Part shown: in pieces, positions 1 to 8,791 of the stretch | Numbering within the stretch: position 1 is the stretch's first letter | Layout: the number at the start of each line of letters is the position of its first letter | Assembly: GCF_002836205.1 (NCBI RefSeq) | Contig: NZ_PJBE01000013.1 | Coordinates: 558,001 to 622,000, forward strand | Direction of reading: 5' to 3' | Source: Shewanella sp. Choline-02u-19 | GTDB lineage: Bacteria; Pseudomonadota; Gammaproteobacteria; Enterobacterales; Shewanellaceae | DNA length: 64,000 nucleotides | Position numbers and translations under genes: made by a program | The notes under the pieces: model-generated | What the model saw: the letters and a program-made list of their open reading frames with translations, nothing else | Database searches by the model: none | What the model was told of the DNA's origin: nothing

Positions 1-2
1 CA

Positions 3-149
3 GAGATTGATAATGCACCAAATGTGGGTACTGAAGAGAGTACTAAGTTTATCCAAGGCGTGAGCAATCGTGAGAACGAGCTATTAATCTTAGTTGATTT
101 AGATAAGCTACTGTCAGATGAAGAGTGGATGGAATTGACAGAGATTTAA
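3..149 (+). CDS. cheW: Chemotaxis coupling protein CheW, C-terminal end (5' truncated)
   Basis: The window opens inside this gene; 48 codons up to TAA at 147-149 are present. The visible protein contains FIQGVSN followed by ENELLILVDLDKLLS, the typical last beta strands and helix of CheW, the adaptor that links chemoreceptors to the CheA kinase. The following DUF2802 gene matches the usual order at the end of the Shewanella/Vibrio/Pseudomonas fla-che operon (known context). Reading frame and family are clear, but the start lies outside the window. The stop codon is followed within ten bases by the class 1 intergenic repeat. Confidence 0.9.
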   Translation, partial: EIDNAPNVGTEESTKFIQGVSNRENELLILVDLDKLLSDEEWMELTEI

Positions 150-154
150 TGAAG

Positions 155-490
155 TAAAAGACGGTTCGGGCTGAGACGGTTCGATCTGAGGCCTGAAAGC
201 CGGTAAAAAGCCGAATAAAAGCCGGTTTAGAGACGGTTCGAGCTGAGACTTGAAAGCCGGTAAAGAGACGGTTGAAAGCCGAATAAAAGCCGGTTTAGAG
301 ACGGTTAAAAGCCGATTTAAAGACGGTTCGAGCTGAGACTTGAAAGCCGGTAAAGAGCCGAATAAAAGCCGATAGTGCTGAGACGATGATCGGTTAAGAG
401 CCGGTTTAAAGACGGTTCGGGCTGAGACGGTATAAGCTGAGATGGAAAAGCCAGTACAAACTAAGACGATGAAGTAGAGATGGAAGAAGT
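155..490 (+). repeat. Class 1 degenerate intergenic repeat block
   Basis: About 335 bp made almost wholly of short related words: AGACGGTTCG, GAAAGCCGGTAAAGAG, GCTGAGACTTG, AGCCGAATAAAAGCCG. A longer word of about 32 bp starting GACGGTTCGAGCTGAGAC occurs twice (near 234 and 324). The block begins directly after the cheW stop and reads in the sense direction of cheW. No credible coding region. The same vocabulary returns at 1055, 5741, 6645, 40305, 43310 and 51950. Confidence 0.85.
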
Positions 491-532
491 TTGCTGGAGC
501 TTAGCTGTATTTTGTTTTAAGCTTTTCTGCTT

Positions 533-611
533 TTTCCGTAAGCGAAGCGTTACGTAGTGACGCAGTCGCGTTCCGTTATCCGTATGCGAAGCGTTCGTCT
601 TAGATTTTAAT
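533..611 (+). repeat. Class 2 repeat, partial copy
   Basis: Contains CCGTAAGCGAAGCGTTACG followed by AGTGACGCAGTCGCG and a second GCGAAGCGTTCGTCTTAGA. It is a diverged single copy of the roughly 90-bp unit that forms the tandem array at 1271-1545 and 42925-43310. It ends about 25 bp before the start of the DUF2802 gene. Confidence 0.75.
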
Positions 612-634
612 CCCTTTTAATAAAAGAGCCATTA

Positions 635-1054
635 ATGATCACAACTGAACTGCTTATTGCTGCTGCGATATTATTTGTCGTTACCTGTATCTTGCTCGGC
701 CTGTTTTTACAAAAACAGGCGGAAAAGCTGCGCACAAAAGTCGAGGCGTTAACCTTATTGGTTAAAGATGGCGATAAGCAAAGAGAAGCGGTTAAGCGAG
801 AACTTCAAGAGCTCAGAAGTGGCACTATTGGCGTGGGTCGCAGAGTGCTAGAGCTGGAAAAGAAGCTGCAACAGCAAGATGTCAAACTTGACGAAGCCAA
901 TCAACAAGATCCACAAACCCGATTGTATTCCCGGGCGATGAAAATGGTCAGTCTTGGCGCTGGAATTGACGAGCTGATCCAAGAGTGTGAGCTACCAAAA
1001 GCGGAAGCCGAATTGCTGATCCATTTGCATGGAAAGAACAGTAAGAGTCGGTAA
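635..1054 (+). CDS. DUF2802 family membrane-anchored coiled-coil protein
   Basis: 139 residues. An N-terminal membrane helix (about residues 5-26) is followed by a charged predicted coiled coil (about 28-90) and a small helical end with AEAELLIHLHGK. This is the layout of DUF2802 proteins encoded directly after cheW in polar-flagellate gammaproteobacteria; their function is not established. The gene is monocistronic-looking here because a repeat block separates it from cheW. The last codons, AGT CGG TAA, lie inside a class 1 repeat word, so the C-terminal SR and the stop appear to be provided by the repeat. Confidence 0.85.
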   Translation: MITTELLIAAAILFVVTCILLGLFLQKQAEKLRTKVEALTLLVKDGDKQREAVKRELQELRSGTIGVGRRVLELEKKLQQQDVKLDEANQQDPQTRLYSRAMKMVSLGAGIDELIQECELPKAEAELLIHLHGKNSKSR

Positions 1055-1270
1055 AAGCTGATTAAAAGCCGGGTTAGAGCTGATTAAAGGTCGATTAAGG
1101 GCCGGTAGAGCTAAGACGGTGAGAATCGGTTAAAAGCCGGGTTAGAGCCGAATAAACTGAGACGGTTTAAGCTGATTAAAGCCGGTTAAGAGCCGATTAA
1201 GAGCCGATTAAGAGCAGGGGAAAAGCCGAACAATCTGAGAAGGTCGGCATTTATACCGTCGCTTTGCTCT
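1055..1270 (+). repeat. Class 1 repeat block after DUF2802 gene
   Basis: Continuous words such as AAAAGCTGATTAAAAGCCGG, GAGCCGATTAAGAGCCGATT and AGACGGTGAGAATCGG, in the sense orientation of the preceding gene. It runs without a gap into the class 2 array, and the pair forms one composite block between two convergent genes. The same composite is found inverted at 42925-43444. Confidence 0.85.
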
Positions 1271-1545
1271 TTTCTAGTTTTTACCGTAAGCGAAGCGTTC
1301 CGTAGTGACGAAGTCGCGTGCCGTAAGGCCATCGGCCGTTCATCTAAGACTTTACCGTCTTTGCTCGTTTTTACTGTAAGCGAAGCGTTCCGTAGTGACG
1401 GAGTCGCGTGCCGTGAGGCCATAGGCCGTTCATCTAAGACTTTACCGTCTTTGCTAGTTTTTACCGTAAGCGAAGCGTGCCGTAGTGACAAAGTCGCGTG
1501 CCGTAAGGCCATCGGCCGTTCGTCTAAGACTTTACCGTCTTAGCT
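1271..1545 (-). repeat. Class 2 tandem array, three 90-bp units
   Basis: Three tandem copies begin with TTACYGTAAGCGAAGCG at 1281, 1371 and 1461, giving an exact 90-bp period. Each unit carries a small hairpin core (GTGAC, short loop, GTCGC/GTCAC) and ends with TCTAAGACTTTACCGTCTT. The array abuts the stop codon of the minus-strand FlhB-like gene. Because 90 is divisible by three, an open frame of 108 codons runs through on the minus strand (1186-1512) with 30-residue repeats. I treat that as a by-product, not a gene. Confidence 0.85.
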
Positions 1546-1854
1546 TTAAACCTCTTCCATTATTTTCTGATGCATGTTGTTCCATTTCTCTGGAAATTTG
1601 CCATCAAGCACATAAGCAAACGCGATCAGCTCTGCGATAAGCAAGTAGAGCTCTTTAGGGATCGCATCACCCACTTCCAGCTTGTGTAGAAAATCACATA
1701 AGTGTTCATCTTGATGAATATAAACGCCAGCTTCTTCAGCCAAAGCAATCATCTCTTGCGCTAATGCATCTTCAGCTATAGCGGATACCGTTGGAGCTGA
1801 GCCTTTATCGTATTTTAATGCAACGGCTTTGGTTGGCTGTTCATGGTTACTCAT
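1546..1854 (-). CDS. Stand-alone FlhB C-terminal domain protein (FlhB2/YlqH-like)
   Basis: 102 residues. The N-terminal AVALKYDKGSAPTVSAI and the later IPKELYLLIAELIAFAY match the cytoplasmic C-terminal domain of FlhB/YscU export-switch proteins. The membrane domain and the autocleavage NPTH motif are absent. Such short proteins are known beside flagellar genes and can substitute for FlhB-C in some bacteria; here the role is inferred. It lies 31 bp after the FliK-like gene, so the two probably form an operon of substrate-switch components. The stop is followed immediately by class 2 repeats. Confidence 0.85.
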   Translation of the reverse strand: MSNHEQPTKAVALKYDKGSAPTVSAIAEDALAQEMIALAEEAGVYIHQDEHLCDFLHKLEVGDAIPKELYLLIAELIAFAYVLDGKFPEKWNNMHQKIMEEV

Positions 1855-1885
1855 CTAACACCTTTTTAATTTTCTATTGCCATAA

Positions 1886-3532
1886 TTACACTTTCACTTT
1901 AACTAGGTAGTGCTCACCTGGAAGTAAAGTGGCAGGTACCGATTGCTTGTGGGTGTTTACGCTGCTAATTGATATTCCTAACTGCTCTACTTTACAGCTA
2001 AGACTTGGGCTGAGTAATTTTACTTTGTTTAACAGTGTCTCACTATCACTGGCGAAATCGACCGATAAGCGTAACTGATGGTCTGTTGTTTCAGCAGCAT
2101 GCGCAGTGGCTGTGATCAATAAGGGGCCGCCAGACAAGTTAAATTTGAGTCTAAGTGTCCATTTATCGCTGCGTTTAGATTGATCCTCTACCTGCTCAAA
2201 ATGGCCTTCAAACTGCTCTTGATAATGATTGATGGAGTAGGGCAAGGCAAAGTACCAATGGTTAACACCGTCGAGTGTGCCAGATTGCTGCTGATATAGA
2301 TTTAGGTTGTTGAGTAAACTTGCCAAAGAGGTATGGGTGCTCGTTGCTTCAAGTAATGACAATAGCTGCGGTGAAAGTCCAAGTTGGGCTTGTAATAACG
2401 CCAGCCTGTCTTGCAATGCGGGGCTTAACCCTTGGTTTATGGCTGCATGGCCGAGCATAAGCTGGCACAGTAAACTTAAGCTGCTGATATGGGTGGTAGG
2501 TGCCGTATTCCATGTGGCAGGGTCAACGTTGAGTTTAGTGAGGCTCAACAGTGCTTGTTGTAGCCTTTTGGGCTCACTTAACAATGGTATTGATTCAGGG
2601 GTCAGTTTTGGTATTAATTTAAACAGTGAACTTGCCAAGCTTGTTAGCGGCGAGCAGTGCTTAACGGATGCTCTTGGCAATCCGCCCGCTTTTGCTAATG
2701 CTGACGCCAAATAAAGGTTGTGGTTTTGATTGGTGGACGGACTCTGGATATTGGGCTGGTTTTTGCTATGACTCACAGCCAATGAGCTTGCTGAGCTTTT
2801 TGACTCTAATGGTGATGAGGCAAGTGTTCTGGGTAATGGGGTATTTTCAAGTTGTTTGAATAGCTGTTGATATTCATAGTTAACATTGGTTTTAGCTTTA
2901 CCTGTTTGCACTGTGGATTGAGCCAAGTCGTGTGCATTTTGCTGCAGGTTATTATGCTTAAGTTGACCGTCAAAACTGATGGGGAGCTTAGCTTGAATAG
3001 GCGACAGTTTGAGTAACAGTTGCTGCTCTTTCGTTTTGATGGCGACGGAGTACTCACCATCGGGTAGCGAGGCTAGCATCAGCAGCGTTAGATTGGGTCC
3101 ATTATTAAACTGCAGTTCAGTCCCTTGGTTTTTGGCATTCGGTAACAAGTACCCCTCAGCTTTTCTGCCAAGATTGAGTAGCTTTCGTTCAGAAATATTA
3201 TTTCGGTTTGCGAGTGCTAACATCGCCTTAGGCATAGGAAAATAGAGAGATTGACCTATGGTAAGCAACTGCATCTGGGTCGCATTAGTGGCAAGCGTAT
3301 TTTGCTGCACTATATTAAGTAGGAAAGAATGCGCTTTAGTCAGCAGTTGTGCAGCATGCGGCGTTTCCAGTATGACGGTATGTGTTTGTCCTGAAAATTG
3401 CAGCAGCGTACCATTTTTGCTCATTGTCGCAGTGACAGGAATAAGCGAAGTTGAACTGGCTGATAACGGCACATTTATGGACGCCTTATCCCCTTTTACA
3501 GCAGCTGAAACTGAGTTAACAACGTTTTCCAA
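1886..3532 (-). CDS. FliK-like flagellar hook-length control family protein
   Basis: 548 residues, rich in Gln, Ser, Leu and Asn, with no signal peptide or membrane helix. The disordered-looking middle (about 190-270) separates an N-terminal part from a compact C-terminal domain (about 430-530) that resembles the FliK/Flg_hook C-terminus (LRLKFNLSGGPLLITATAHA, then a VKLLSPSL helix). FliK proteins measure hook length and trigger FlhB to switch export substrates. Pairing with the FlhB-like gene just downstream supports a flagellar export role. It is probably a second, divergent FliK-type protein, since the main fliK normally sits in the fliE-flhB operon. Overall sequence is weakly conserved, so family confidence is moderate. 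Confidence 0.65.
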   Translation of the reverse strand: MENVVNSVSAAVKGDKASINVPLSASSTSLIPVTATMSKNGTLLQFSGQTHTVILETPHAAQLLTKAHSFLLNIVQQNTLATNATQMQLLTIGQSLYFPMPKAMLALANRNNISERKLLNLGRKAEGYLLPNAKNQGTELQFNNGPNLTLLMLASLPDGEYSVAIKTKEQQLLLKLSPIQAKLPISFDGQLKHNNLQQNAHDLAQSTVQTGKAKTNVNYEYQQLFKQLENTPLPRTLASSPLESKSSASSLAVSHSKNQPNIQSPSTNQNHNLYLASALAKAGGLPRASVKHCSPLTSLASSLFKLIPKLTPESIPLLSEPKRLQQALLSLTKLNVDPATWNTAPTTHISSLSLLCQLMLGHAAINQGLSPALQDRLALLQAQLGLSPQLLSLLEATSTHTSLASLLNNLNLYQQQSGTLDGVNHWYFALPYSINHYQEQFEGHFEQVEDQSKRSDKWTLRLKFNLSGGPLLITATAHAAETTDHQLRLSVDFASDSETLLNKVKLLSPSLSCKVEQLGISISSVNTHKQSVPATLLPGEHYLVKVKV

Positions 3533-3767
3533 AAGTCGGTCCTGTTTTAGCCAATAAATCGATATGTATTATCACAATATTATGTTTGACCTCGCGGCTG
3601 TACTGAGTATCCTATGCCGTCTTACTCGGGCAATCATAATATTTATCGTTAATAACGTTAGATATAGCTTAATGATGCGGTCTTATCACTGTATCGGCAG
3701 CAAACTGAAAAGACTTTAGTCGAACAGTCGCAGTAAGAAATTTAGCCCCTTTTTCAAAGAGACAATT

Positions 3768-4532
3768 ATGAAGTGTAAATGGATTGTGCTTTCTCTGGCG
3801 ATAGTTGGATTTTCTACCATAGCTGCAGAAGATAACACCACGGAAGGTAATGAAGTAACAGTCACCTACAATGACCCGCGAGACCCTATTGAGGGGTTTA
3901 ACCGAGCCATGTGGGATCTCAACTATTTGTATCTGGATCGATATTTTTATCGGCCAGTCGCGCATGGTTATAACGACTATGTGCCGCGCCCGGTTAAAAG
4001 TGGCATTAATAATTTCGTGCTTAACCTCGAGGAGCCAAGCAGTATTGTCAATAATACGTTGCAAGGCAAGTGGGGCTGGGCCGCAAATGCAGGTGGTCGT
4101 TTTACCGTCAACACCACTTTAGGCTTATTAGGCGTGGTAGATGTTGCTGAAATGATGGGCATGACACGTAAGCAAGATAACTTCAACGAAGTGCTAGGTT
4201 ATTACGGCGTTCCTAACGGTCCCTATTTCATGGCGCCTTTTATAGGTCCCTATGTTACAAGAGAACTCGCATCTGATTGGGTTGATGATCTATACTTTCC
4301 TTTATCAGAGCTAACATTTTGGCAGACAGTGCTAAAGTGGGGTCTTAAAAGCCTGCACCAAAGGGCATCTGCAATCGATCAGGAGAGATTGGTTGATAAT
4401 GCGCTCGATCCATATATTTTTGTCAAGGATGCATATTTTCAGCATATGGATTACAAAGTATATGATGGCGATATTCCTCAAAATGAAGATGACGACGATC
4501 TACTTGATGAATACATGCAGGAACTTGAGTAA
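3768..4532 (+). CDS. mlaA: MlaA/VacJ family outer-membrane phospholipid transport protein
   Basis: 254 residues. The family core is clear: DPIEGFNRAMWDLNY (about 40-54), NFVLNLEEPSSIVNNTLQG, GRFTVNTTLGLLGVVDVA and GPYFMAPFIGP. MlaA sits in the outer membrane with porins and removes mislocalised phospholipids from the outer leaflet, passing them to the MlaC/MlaFEDB system. The N-terminus is a signal peptide (VLSLAIVGFSTIAAEDN), but no lipobox cysteine is present; the only early Cys is residue 3. E. coli MlaA is a lipoprotein, so this copy is either secreted without lipid or the start is misjudged. The acidic tail (EDDDDLLDEY) is typical. Divergent from the FliK-like gene. Confidence 0.9.
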   Translation: MKCKWIVLSLAIVGFSTIAAEDNTTEGNEVTVTYNDPRDPIEGFNRAMWDLNYLYLDRYFYRPVAHGYNDYVPRPVKSGINNFVLNLEEPSSIVNNTLQGKWGWAANAGGRFTVNTTLGLLGVVDVAEMMGMTRKQDNFNEVLGYYGVPNGPYFMAPFIGPYVTRELASDWVDDLYFPLSELTFWQTVLKWGLKSLHQRASAIDQERLVDNALDPYIFVKDAYFQHMDYKVYDGDIPQNEDDDDLLDEYMQELE

Positions 4533-4633
4533 ATAATTATATTGTCGGTCATGAATAGAAAAGTGAGCCGACATAAAGCGGAAACATACAAACAAGGATG
4601 TGAGTTTACGCTGTTGTGAGTTAAGGGCAGCAA

Positions 4634-5740
4634 ATGGCGCTAAAAGAACTAACTATTCTGTTCGTGGAGGACGATCCCGTCTTCCGCAAAATTGTTACGG
4701 CTTTTTTAGAGAGCCGAGGTGCCATTATTATCGAAGCAGATGATGGCGAACTAGGGTTAAATTGTTTTAAAAAACAAGATTTCGATGTTGTACTCGCTGA
4801 TTTGAGCATGCCAAACCTTGGCGGCTTAGAAATGCTAAAGGCCATGAATAAATACCGTCCAGGTACCCCCTCTATTATCATTTCTGGCAATCAAGCAATG
4901 TCTAATGTGGTTGATGCACTCAGAAACGGCGCCAGTGATTATCTGGTAAAACCTGTAGCGGATCTGTACCTCATCGAAAATGCGATTCAAGAGTGTTTAA
5001 ATGGCTCATTGGAGGAGTCATTACAAATTGATGAATTGGAATCGCTGTCTTACATGGAGTTAAATCAGAACCTTGAGCTGTTAGAGCAAAGCGAGGAAGC
5101 GGCTAAAAGCGTACAGCAACAACTCTTCCCGCCAAGTCGAATCGAGTACAGTAAAGCAGCCATAGATTATAGTCTGTTTAATACTAACGAAGTCAGTGCC
5201 CATTTTATCGATACTGCCATGTTAGACGATAGCCATATCATGATGTATATGGCACATTTTCAGCCTCACGATAATCGTGCAGCCTTTGCAAGTGTTTTGC
5301 TAAAGAGTTTTGTCAATCATAAGCTTAAGCGCTATCAGAACAAATTGTCGACAGTGATAGCAGAGCCTTTCAATATGCTAAGTTATCTCAATGATCGCAT
5401 GCTAAAATCCGGTTTAGATATTTACGTTGATATGACTTACGTGGTGATCAATCTCAGTAATTACCGTGTTGCAATAGCCCAAGCTGGCGCAGAGTTTCGT
5501 TGTTATCTGCGAAACAGTGAAGGGTTGTCGCCACTGGCATTAGCCGAAACACTGCAACTTGGCATGGTAAACTGGGGAAACCCCTCCATTCAGTTTCGAA
5601 CCCTGATGCCAGGTGAGCAATTGTGTATATCTACCAACGTCAGTGAACACAAACGACAACTGCTGAACGACCAATTCCACGGCCTTATCCATGACACCAA
5701 CACCCCCCCAGGCGGTTATATTCAGCTTTCGGCGTCTTGA
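4634..5740 (+). CDS. RssB-like response regulator with degenerate PP2C-type output domain
   Basis: 368 residues. The receiver domain (about 6-125) has the acidic pair EDD at 12-14, phospho-acceptor D56 in LADLSMP and K106 in LVKPV. After a helical linker (130-170) comes a C-terminal domain that looks like a PP2C phosphatase fold without the metal-binding acidic motifs. This is the plan of RssB, the adaptor that brings RpoS to ClpXP, and of related Shewanella regulators of the general stress response. Whether this protein acts on RpoS is inference. It follows mlaA by about 100 bp. The class 1 repeat begins right after the stop. Confidence 0.75.
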   Translation: MALKELTILFVEDDPVFRKIVTAFLESRGAIIIEADDGELGLNCFKKQDFDVVLADLSMPNLGGLEMLKAMNKYRPGTPSIIISGNQAMSNVVDALRNGASDYLVKPVADLYLIENAIQECLNGSLEESLQIDELESLSYMELNQNLELLEQSEEAAKSVQQQLFPPSRIEYSKAAIDYSLFNTNEVSAHFIDTAMLDDSHIMMYMAHFQPHDNRAAFASVLLKSFVNHKLKRYQNKLSTVIAEPFNMLSYLNDRMLKSGLDIYVDMTYVVINLSNYRVAIAQAGAEFRCYLRNSEGLSPLALAETLQLGMVNWGNPSIQFRTLMPGEQLCISTNVSEHKRQLLNDQFHGLIHDTNTPPGGYIQLSAS

Positions 5741-6232
5741 GGTCGAAAGCTAGGACGGTTAGAAGCCGGATAAATGCCGGATAAATACCGATTAAGAGCC
5801 GGTTTAGAGACGGTTCGAGCAGAGACTTGAGAGCCGGTTTGAACCGGATAGGGCTAAGACGATACAGGCTGAGACGATACAGGCTGAGACCATACAGGCT
5901 GAGACGATACAGGCTGAGACGATTCAAGCTGAGAAGGTTACGAGCCGGATAAGCTAGGACGGTTAGAAGCCGGATAAATGCCGGTTAAGAGCAGGTTTAA
6001 AGACGGTTCGAGCAGAGACTTGAGAGCCGGTTTGGAGCCGGATAGTGCTAAGACGATACAGGCTGAGACGATTCAAGCTGAGACGATACAGGCTGAGACG
6101 ATACAGGCTGAGACGATACAGGCTGAGACGATACAGGCTGAGACGATACAGGCTGAGACGATACAGGCTGAGACGATACAGGCTGAGACGATACAGGCTG
6201 AGAAGGTTACGAGCTGAATAAGCTGAGATTAA
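5741..6232 (+). repeat. Class 1 repeat with 204-bp duplication and 15-bp VNTR
   Basis: Two large direct copies start with GCTAGGACGGTTAGAAGCC at 5749 and 5953. Each has a header of class 1 words followed by a tandem array of the 15-mer GCTGAGACGATACAG. The first array has about 5 units (5853-5927) and the second about 10 (6047-6196); both end in GCTGAGAAGGTTACGAG. A 79-codon open frame through the second array (AETIQ repeats) is an artefact of the 15-bp period. There is nothing else in this 500-bp gap. Confidence 0.9.
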
Positions 6233-6263
6233 AATAAGGAATGGGTATTCAAGGATGAATAAT

Positions 6264-6614
6264 ATGAAATTTAAGAAGTTAGAAATTTGGGAGCGATCGT
6301 GTGCGCTCAGTTGTTCGATTTATGAGTTAACGAAAGACACACGAGATTTCGGCTTTAAGGATCAAATAACCAGAGCGGGATTATCAATCCCTTCCAATAT
6401 TGCAGAAGGAATAGAAAGGGAGTCAATAAAAGAGCAGATCCGTTTTCTATACATATCAAAGGCTTCAGCTGCTGAAGTTATCACCCAATTAACAATAGGA
6501 ATTAAAATCGGCTATCTTGAATCTAATTCAGGTGTTCAATTAATCAGAGAAACAGAAAGTATAATAATGATGACAGCCGCCCTTATTCGCACAAAGAAAA
6601 GATTACTCACTTAA
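6264..6614 (+). CDS. Four-helix-bundle protein, 23S rRNA IVP family (copy 1)
   Basis: About 116 residues from MKFKKLEIWERS. The pattern KLEIW, GFKDQITRAGLSIPSNIAEGIER, FLYISKASAAEV is diagnostic of the small helical-bundle family (23S rRNA-intervening-sequence proteins, TIGR02436). Members occur inside rRNA intervening sequences, near reverse transcriptases or as free genes, and most have no known function. I prefer the ATG at 6264 over the one at 6255 because AAGG at 6251-6254 gives normal spacing and the paralogue at 13656 has the same arrangement. No rRNA or reverse transcriptase is nearby. The gene is enclosed on both sides by class 1 repeats. Confidence 0.85.
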   Translation: MKFKKLEIWERSCALSCSIYELTKDTRDFGFKDQITRAGLSIPSNIAEGIERESIKEQIRFLYISKASAAEVITQLTIGIKIGYLESNSGVQLIRETESIIMMTAALIRTKKRLLT

Positions 6615-6644
6615 CCAAAAAACCTCAAATATTTTATCAAACCT

Positions 6645-7285
6645 TACTTCATCTCAGTTCTATCCAGCTCTAACCGGCTTTTATCTCGGCTTTAACTCGG
6701 CTTTTAACCGACTCCAAACCGTCTTTTACCATCTCAGCTCATCCGGCCCTAAACCGGCATTTAATCGATTTTCGACTATAACTCTGCTTCTAACCGTCTC
6801 TGCTTACCATCTCAGCACTCTTCGGCTCCCAGGACCTTCGCTCTTTCCGTCTCAGCTTAAATCGGCTTGTCACTTTCTCAGCTCATCCGGCTCTAAACCA
6901 TCTCTTAATCGATTTTGACTTTAACTCGGCTTCTAACCGTCTCTGCTTACCATCTCAGCTTAAACCGGCACTTATCCGACTCTCAGCTCATCCGGCTCCA
7001 AACCGGCTCTAAACCTTCTCAGCTTAAACCGGCACTTATCCGACTCTCAGCTCATTCGGCTCCAAACCGGCTTTTAACCTTCTCTCATCTTACAATCGGA
7101 TTTTCTTTACCCAAACAAAAAGCCAGAAGATAAACTCTTCTGGCTTTGCTGTTTTCTAGCTTTTCCGGCTCTAGCTCGGCTTTAACCGTCTTAGCTCATC
7201 CGGCTTTAACTCGGCTTCTAACCGTCTTAGCTTAAACCGGCACTTATCCGGCTCTCAGCTCATTCGACACTTATCCGGCTTTTAA
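6645..7285 (-). repeat. Class 1 repeat block downstream of the POT transporter gene
   Basis: About 640 bp of CTCAGCTYATCCGGCTCTAAAC, CGGCTTTTAACCG and CTTCTAACCGTCTCTGCTTA words, the reverse complement of the blocks on the plus strand. It therefore reads in the sense orientation of the minus-strand transporter gene that ends at 7286. The only other structure is the terminator hairpin at 7117-7145, which divides the block. No coding region is credible. Confidence 0.85.
7117..7145 (-). terminator. Intrinsic terminator of the POT transporter gene
   Basis: A perfect 9-bp stem AGCCAGAAG/CTTCTGGCT (7121-7129 with 7137-7145) has a 7-nt loop. Read on the minus strand it is followed by TTTTTGTTTGGG. 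It lies 140 bp beyond the transporter stop, so about 140 bp of class 1 repeat would be in the 3' untranslated region of that mRNA. Confidence 0.8.
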
Positions 7286-8791
7286 CTATCTCTTGATAGC
7301 TTCATGCTCTGCAGTAACGGCAATCTCTTGCTCAAGAATTTCTTCTTCAGTGTCAGCATGGCCTTCAGCGCCGTGCATCCAATTAACAAGTTTATCAGCC
7401 ATGAAGTAAAGGATGATGCCAGAAACTGTTGCAGTGATTGCTATACCAGCAAAGATCCCCATGGCGTTAGCCAATTGTTCTTCTTTAGTACCATCGTGGC
7501 CGATGAATGAACCAACAATACCACCAATCTTATTGGCCGCTGCAATAAAGAGAAACCATGCACCCATAAGTAACGAAGCAATACGCAATGGAGCAAGCTT
7601 AGTCACCATAGACAGACCAATAGGAGACAAACATAGTTCACCCATTGTATGGAAGAAGTAAGCACCGACTAACCACCACATGCTTGACTTAACATCAGCA
7701 CTACCGTCCATTTCCATAACAGCACCCATCATAAATAGGAAACCGACAGCAAGTAGAACTAAGCCAAGGGCAAACTTAACCGGAGAGTTAGGCTCGTTCT
7801 TACCCAAGCGGATCCAGATAGAAGCAATTACTGGGGCAAAAACAACGATGAAAATAGCATTCAGAGACTGGAACCAAGTCGTTGGTACTTCAAAGCTACC
7901 AATTGATCGGTCGGTAAATTCGTTAGTGAATAGGTTAAGTAGACCACCGGCTTGTTCGAAACCCGCCCAGAAAATGATGGTGAACAGACCCATGACCATA
8001 ATCACCTTAATGCGATCACGTTCAATTTTGGTTAATGGTTCTTTTCGCACAATACCGCTTGCCGCTGACTTTTCTTTATCAACTTTAGCAGCAGGGTAGC
8101 GACCGATATCACCAAGCAGTTTCTGAGCAAATATGTACTGGATAATCAAAGAGAAAATCATACCTACACCAGCGCAGAAGAAACCTGCTTGCCAGTTGTT
8201 AATGAAGACTTCTTGTCCTTCAAATATGACTGTTTGACCAAATGAAGTATAAGCCCAAGCAACAACAAAGCCCGCGAGTGCAGCACCCACGTTGATACCC
8301 ATATAAAAGATAGTGAATGCACCATCACGACGATGATCGCCTTCTTTATAGAGATCGCCAACCATGGTAGAGATATTTGGCTTAAATAGTCCGTTACCTA
8401 TAATCAGTGTGCCTAGACCTATATAAAAGGCCATAGTTTCTGAACCAGGAATCCAACTATGGGGGAAAGCTAGAGTAAATTGACCGATGGCCATTAAGGC
8501 GCCACCAATATAGATAGATTTACGTTGACCAAGCACATTATCCGCTAACCAGCCACCGATAAGAGGAGTGAAATAGACTAAACCAGTAAAAGTACCGTAA
8601 AGAGAGAGGGCATCTGCACTCGTCCAACCTAAACCGTGACCGCCTTCGCCTTGTACTTTATCTACAAGATATAACACCAAAATGGCGCGCATCGCGTAAT
8701 AACTAAATCGTTCCCATAATTCTGTTGTAAACAACAGGAACAGTCCCTTCGGATGCCCAAGCATCGTCCCCTGGGGTTTTATTCCGCTCAT
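7286..8791 (-). CDS. POT/PTR family proton-dependent oligopeptide transporter
   Basis: About 501 residues with 12-14 membrane helices. TELWERFSYYAMRAILVLYL contains the ExxERF proton-coupling motif of helix 1, and FYMGINVGAALAGFVVAW is the PTR2 signature. These inner-membrane symporters take up di- and tripeptides with protons. GTG at 8803 is possible, but the ATG at 8791 (MSGIKPQG) has GAAGGTGG upstream at good spacing and is preferred. A charged C-terminal tail (HADTEEEILEQEIAVTAEHE) follows the last helix. The gene is transcribed alone, divergent from rfaH, and ends in a class 1 repeat. Confidence 0.9.
   Translation of the reverse strand: MSGIKPQGTMLGHPKGLFLLFTTELWERFSYYAMRAILVLYLVDKVQGEGGHGLGWTSADALSLYGTFTGLVYFTPLIGGWLADNVLGQRKSIYIGGALMAIGQFTLAFPHSWIPGSETMAFYIGLGTLIIGNGLFKPNISTMVGDLYKEGDHRRDGAFTIFYMGINVGAALAGFVVAWAYTSFGQTVIFEGQEVFINNWQAGFFCAGVGMIFSLIIQYIFAQKLLGDIGRYPAAKVDKEKSAASGIVRKEPLTKIERDRIKVIMVMGLFTIIFWAGFEQAGGLLNLFTNEFTDRSIGSFEVPTTWFQSLNAIFIVVFAPVIASIWIRLGKNEPNSPVKFALGLVLLAVGFLFMMGAVMEMDGSADVKSSMWWLVGAYFFHTMGELCLSPIGLSMVTKLAPLRIASLLMGAWFLFIAAANKIGGIVGSFIGHDGTKEEQLANAMGIFAGIAITATVSGIILYFMADKLVNWMHGAEGHADTEEEILEQEIAVTAEHEAIKR

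Noticed and set aside
1186..1512. 108-codon minus-strand frame with 30-residue repeats (and the related 43161-43382 frame)
   Set aside because: It lies wholly in class 2/class 1 repeats; the 90-bp period keeps the frame open automatically. No ribosome-binding site or protein family was recognised.
5978..6217. 79-codon frame with AETIQ pentapeptide repeats
   Set aside because: The frame is produced by the 15-bp DNA repeat, and the opposite strand is also open. No start signal.
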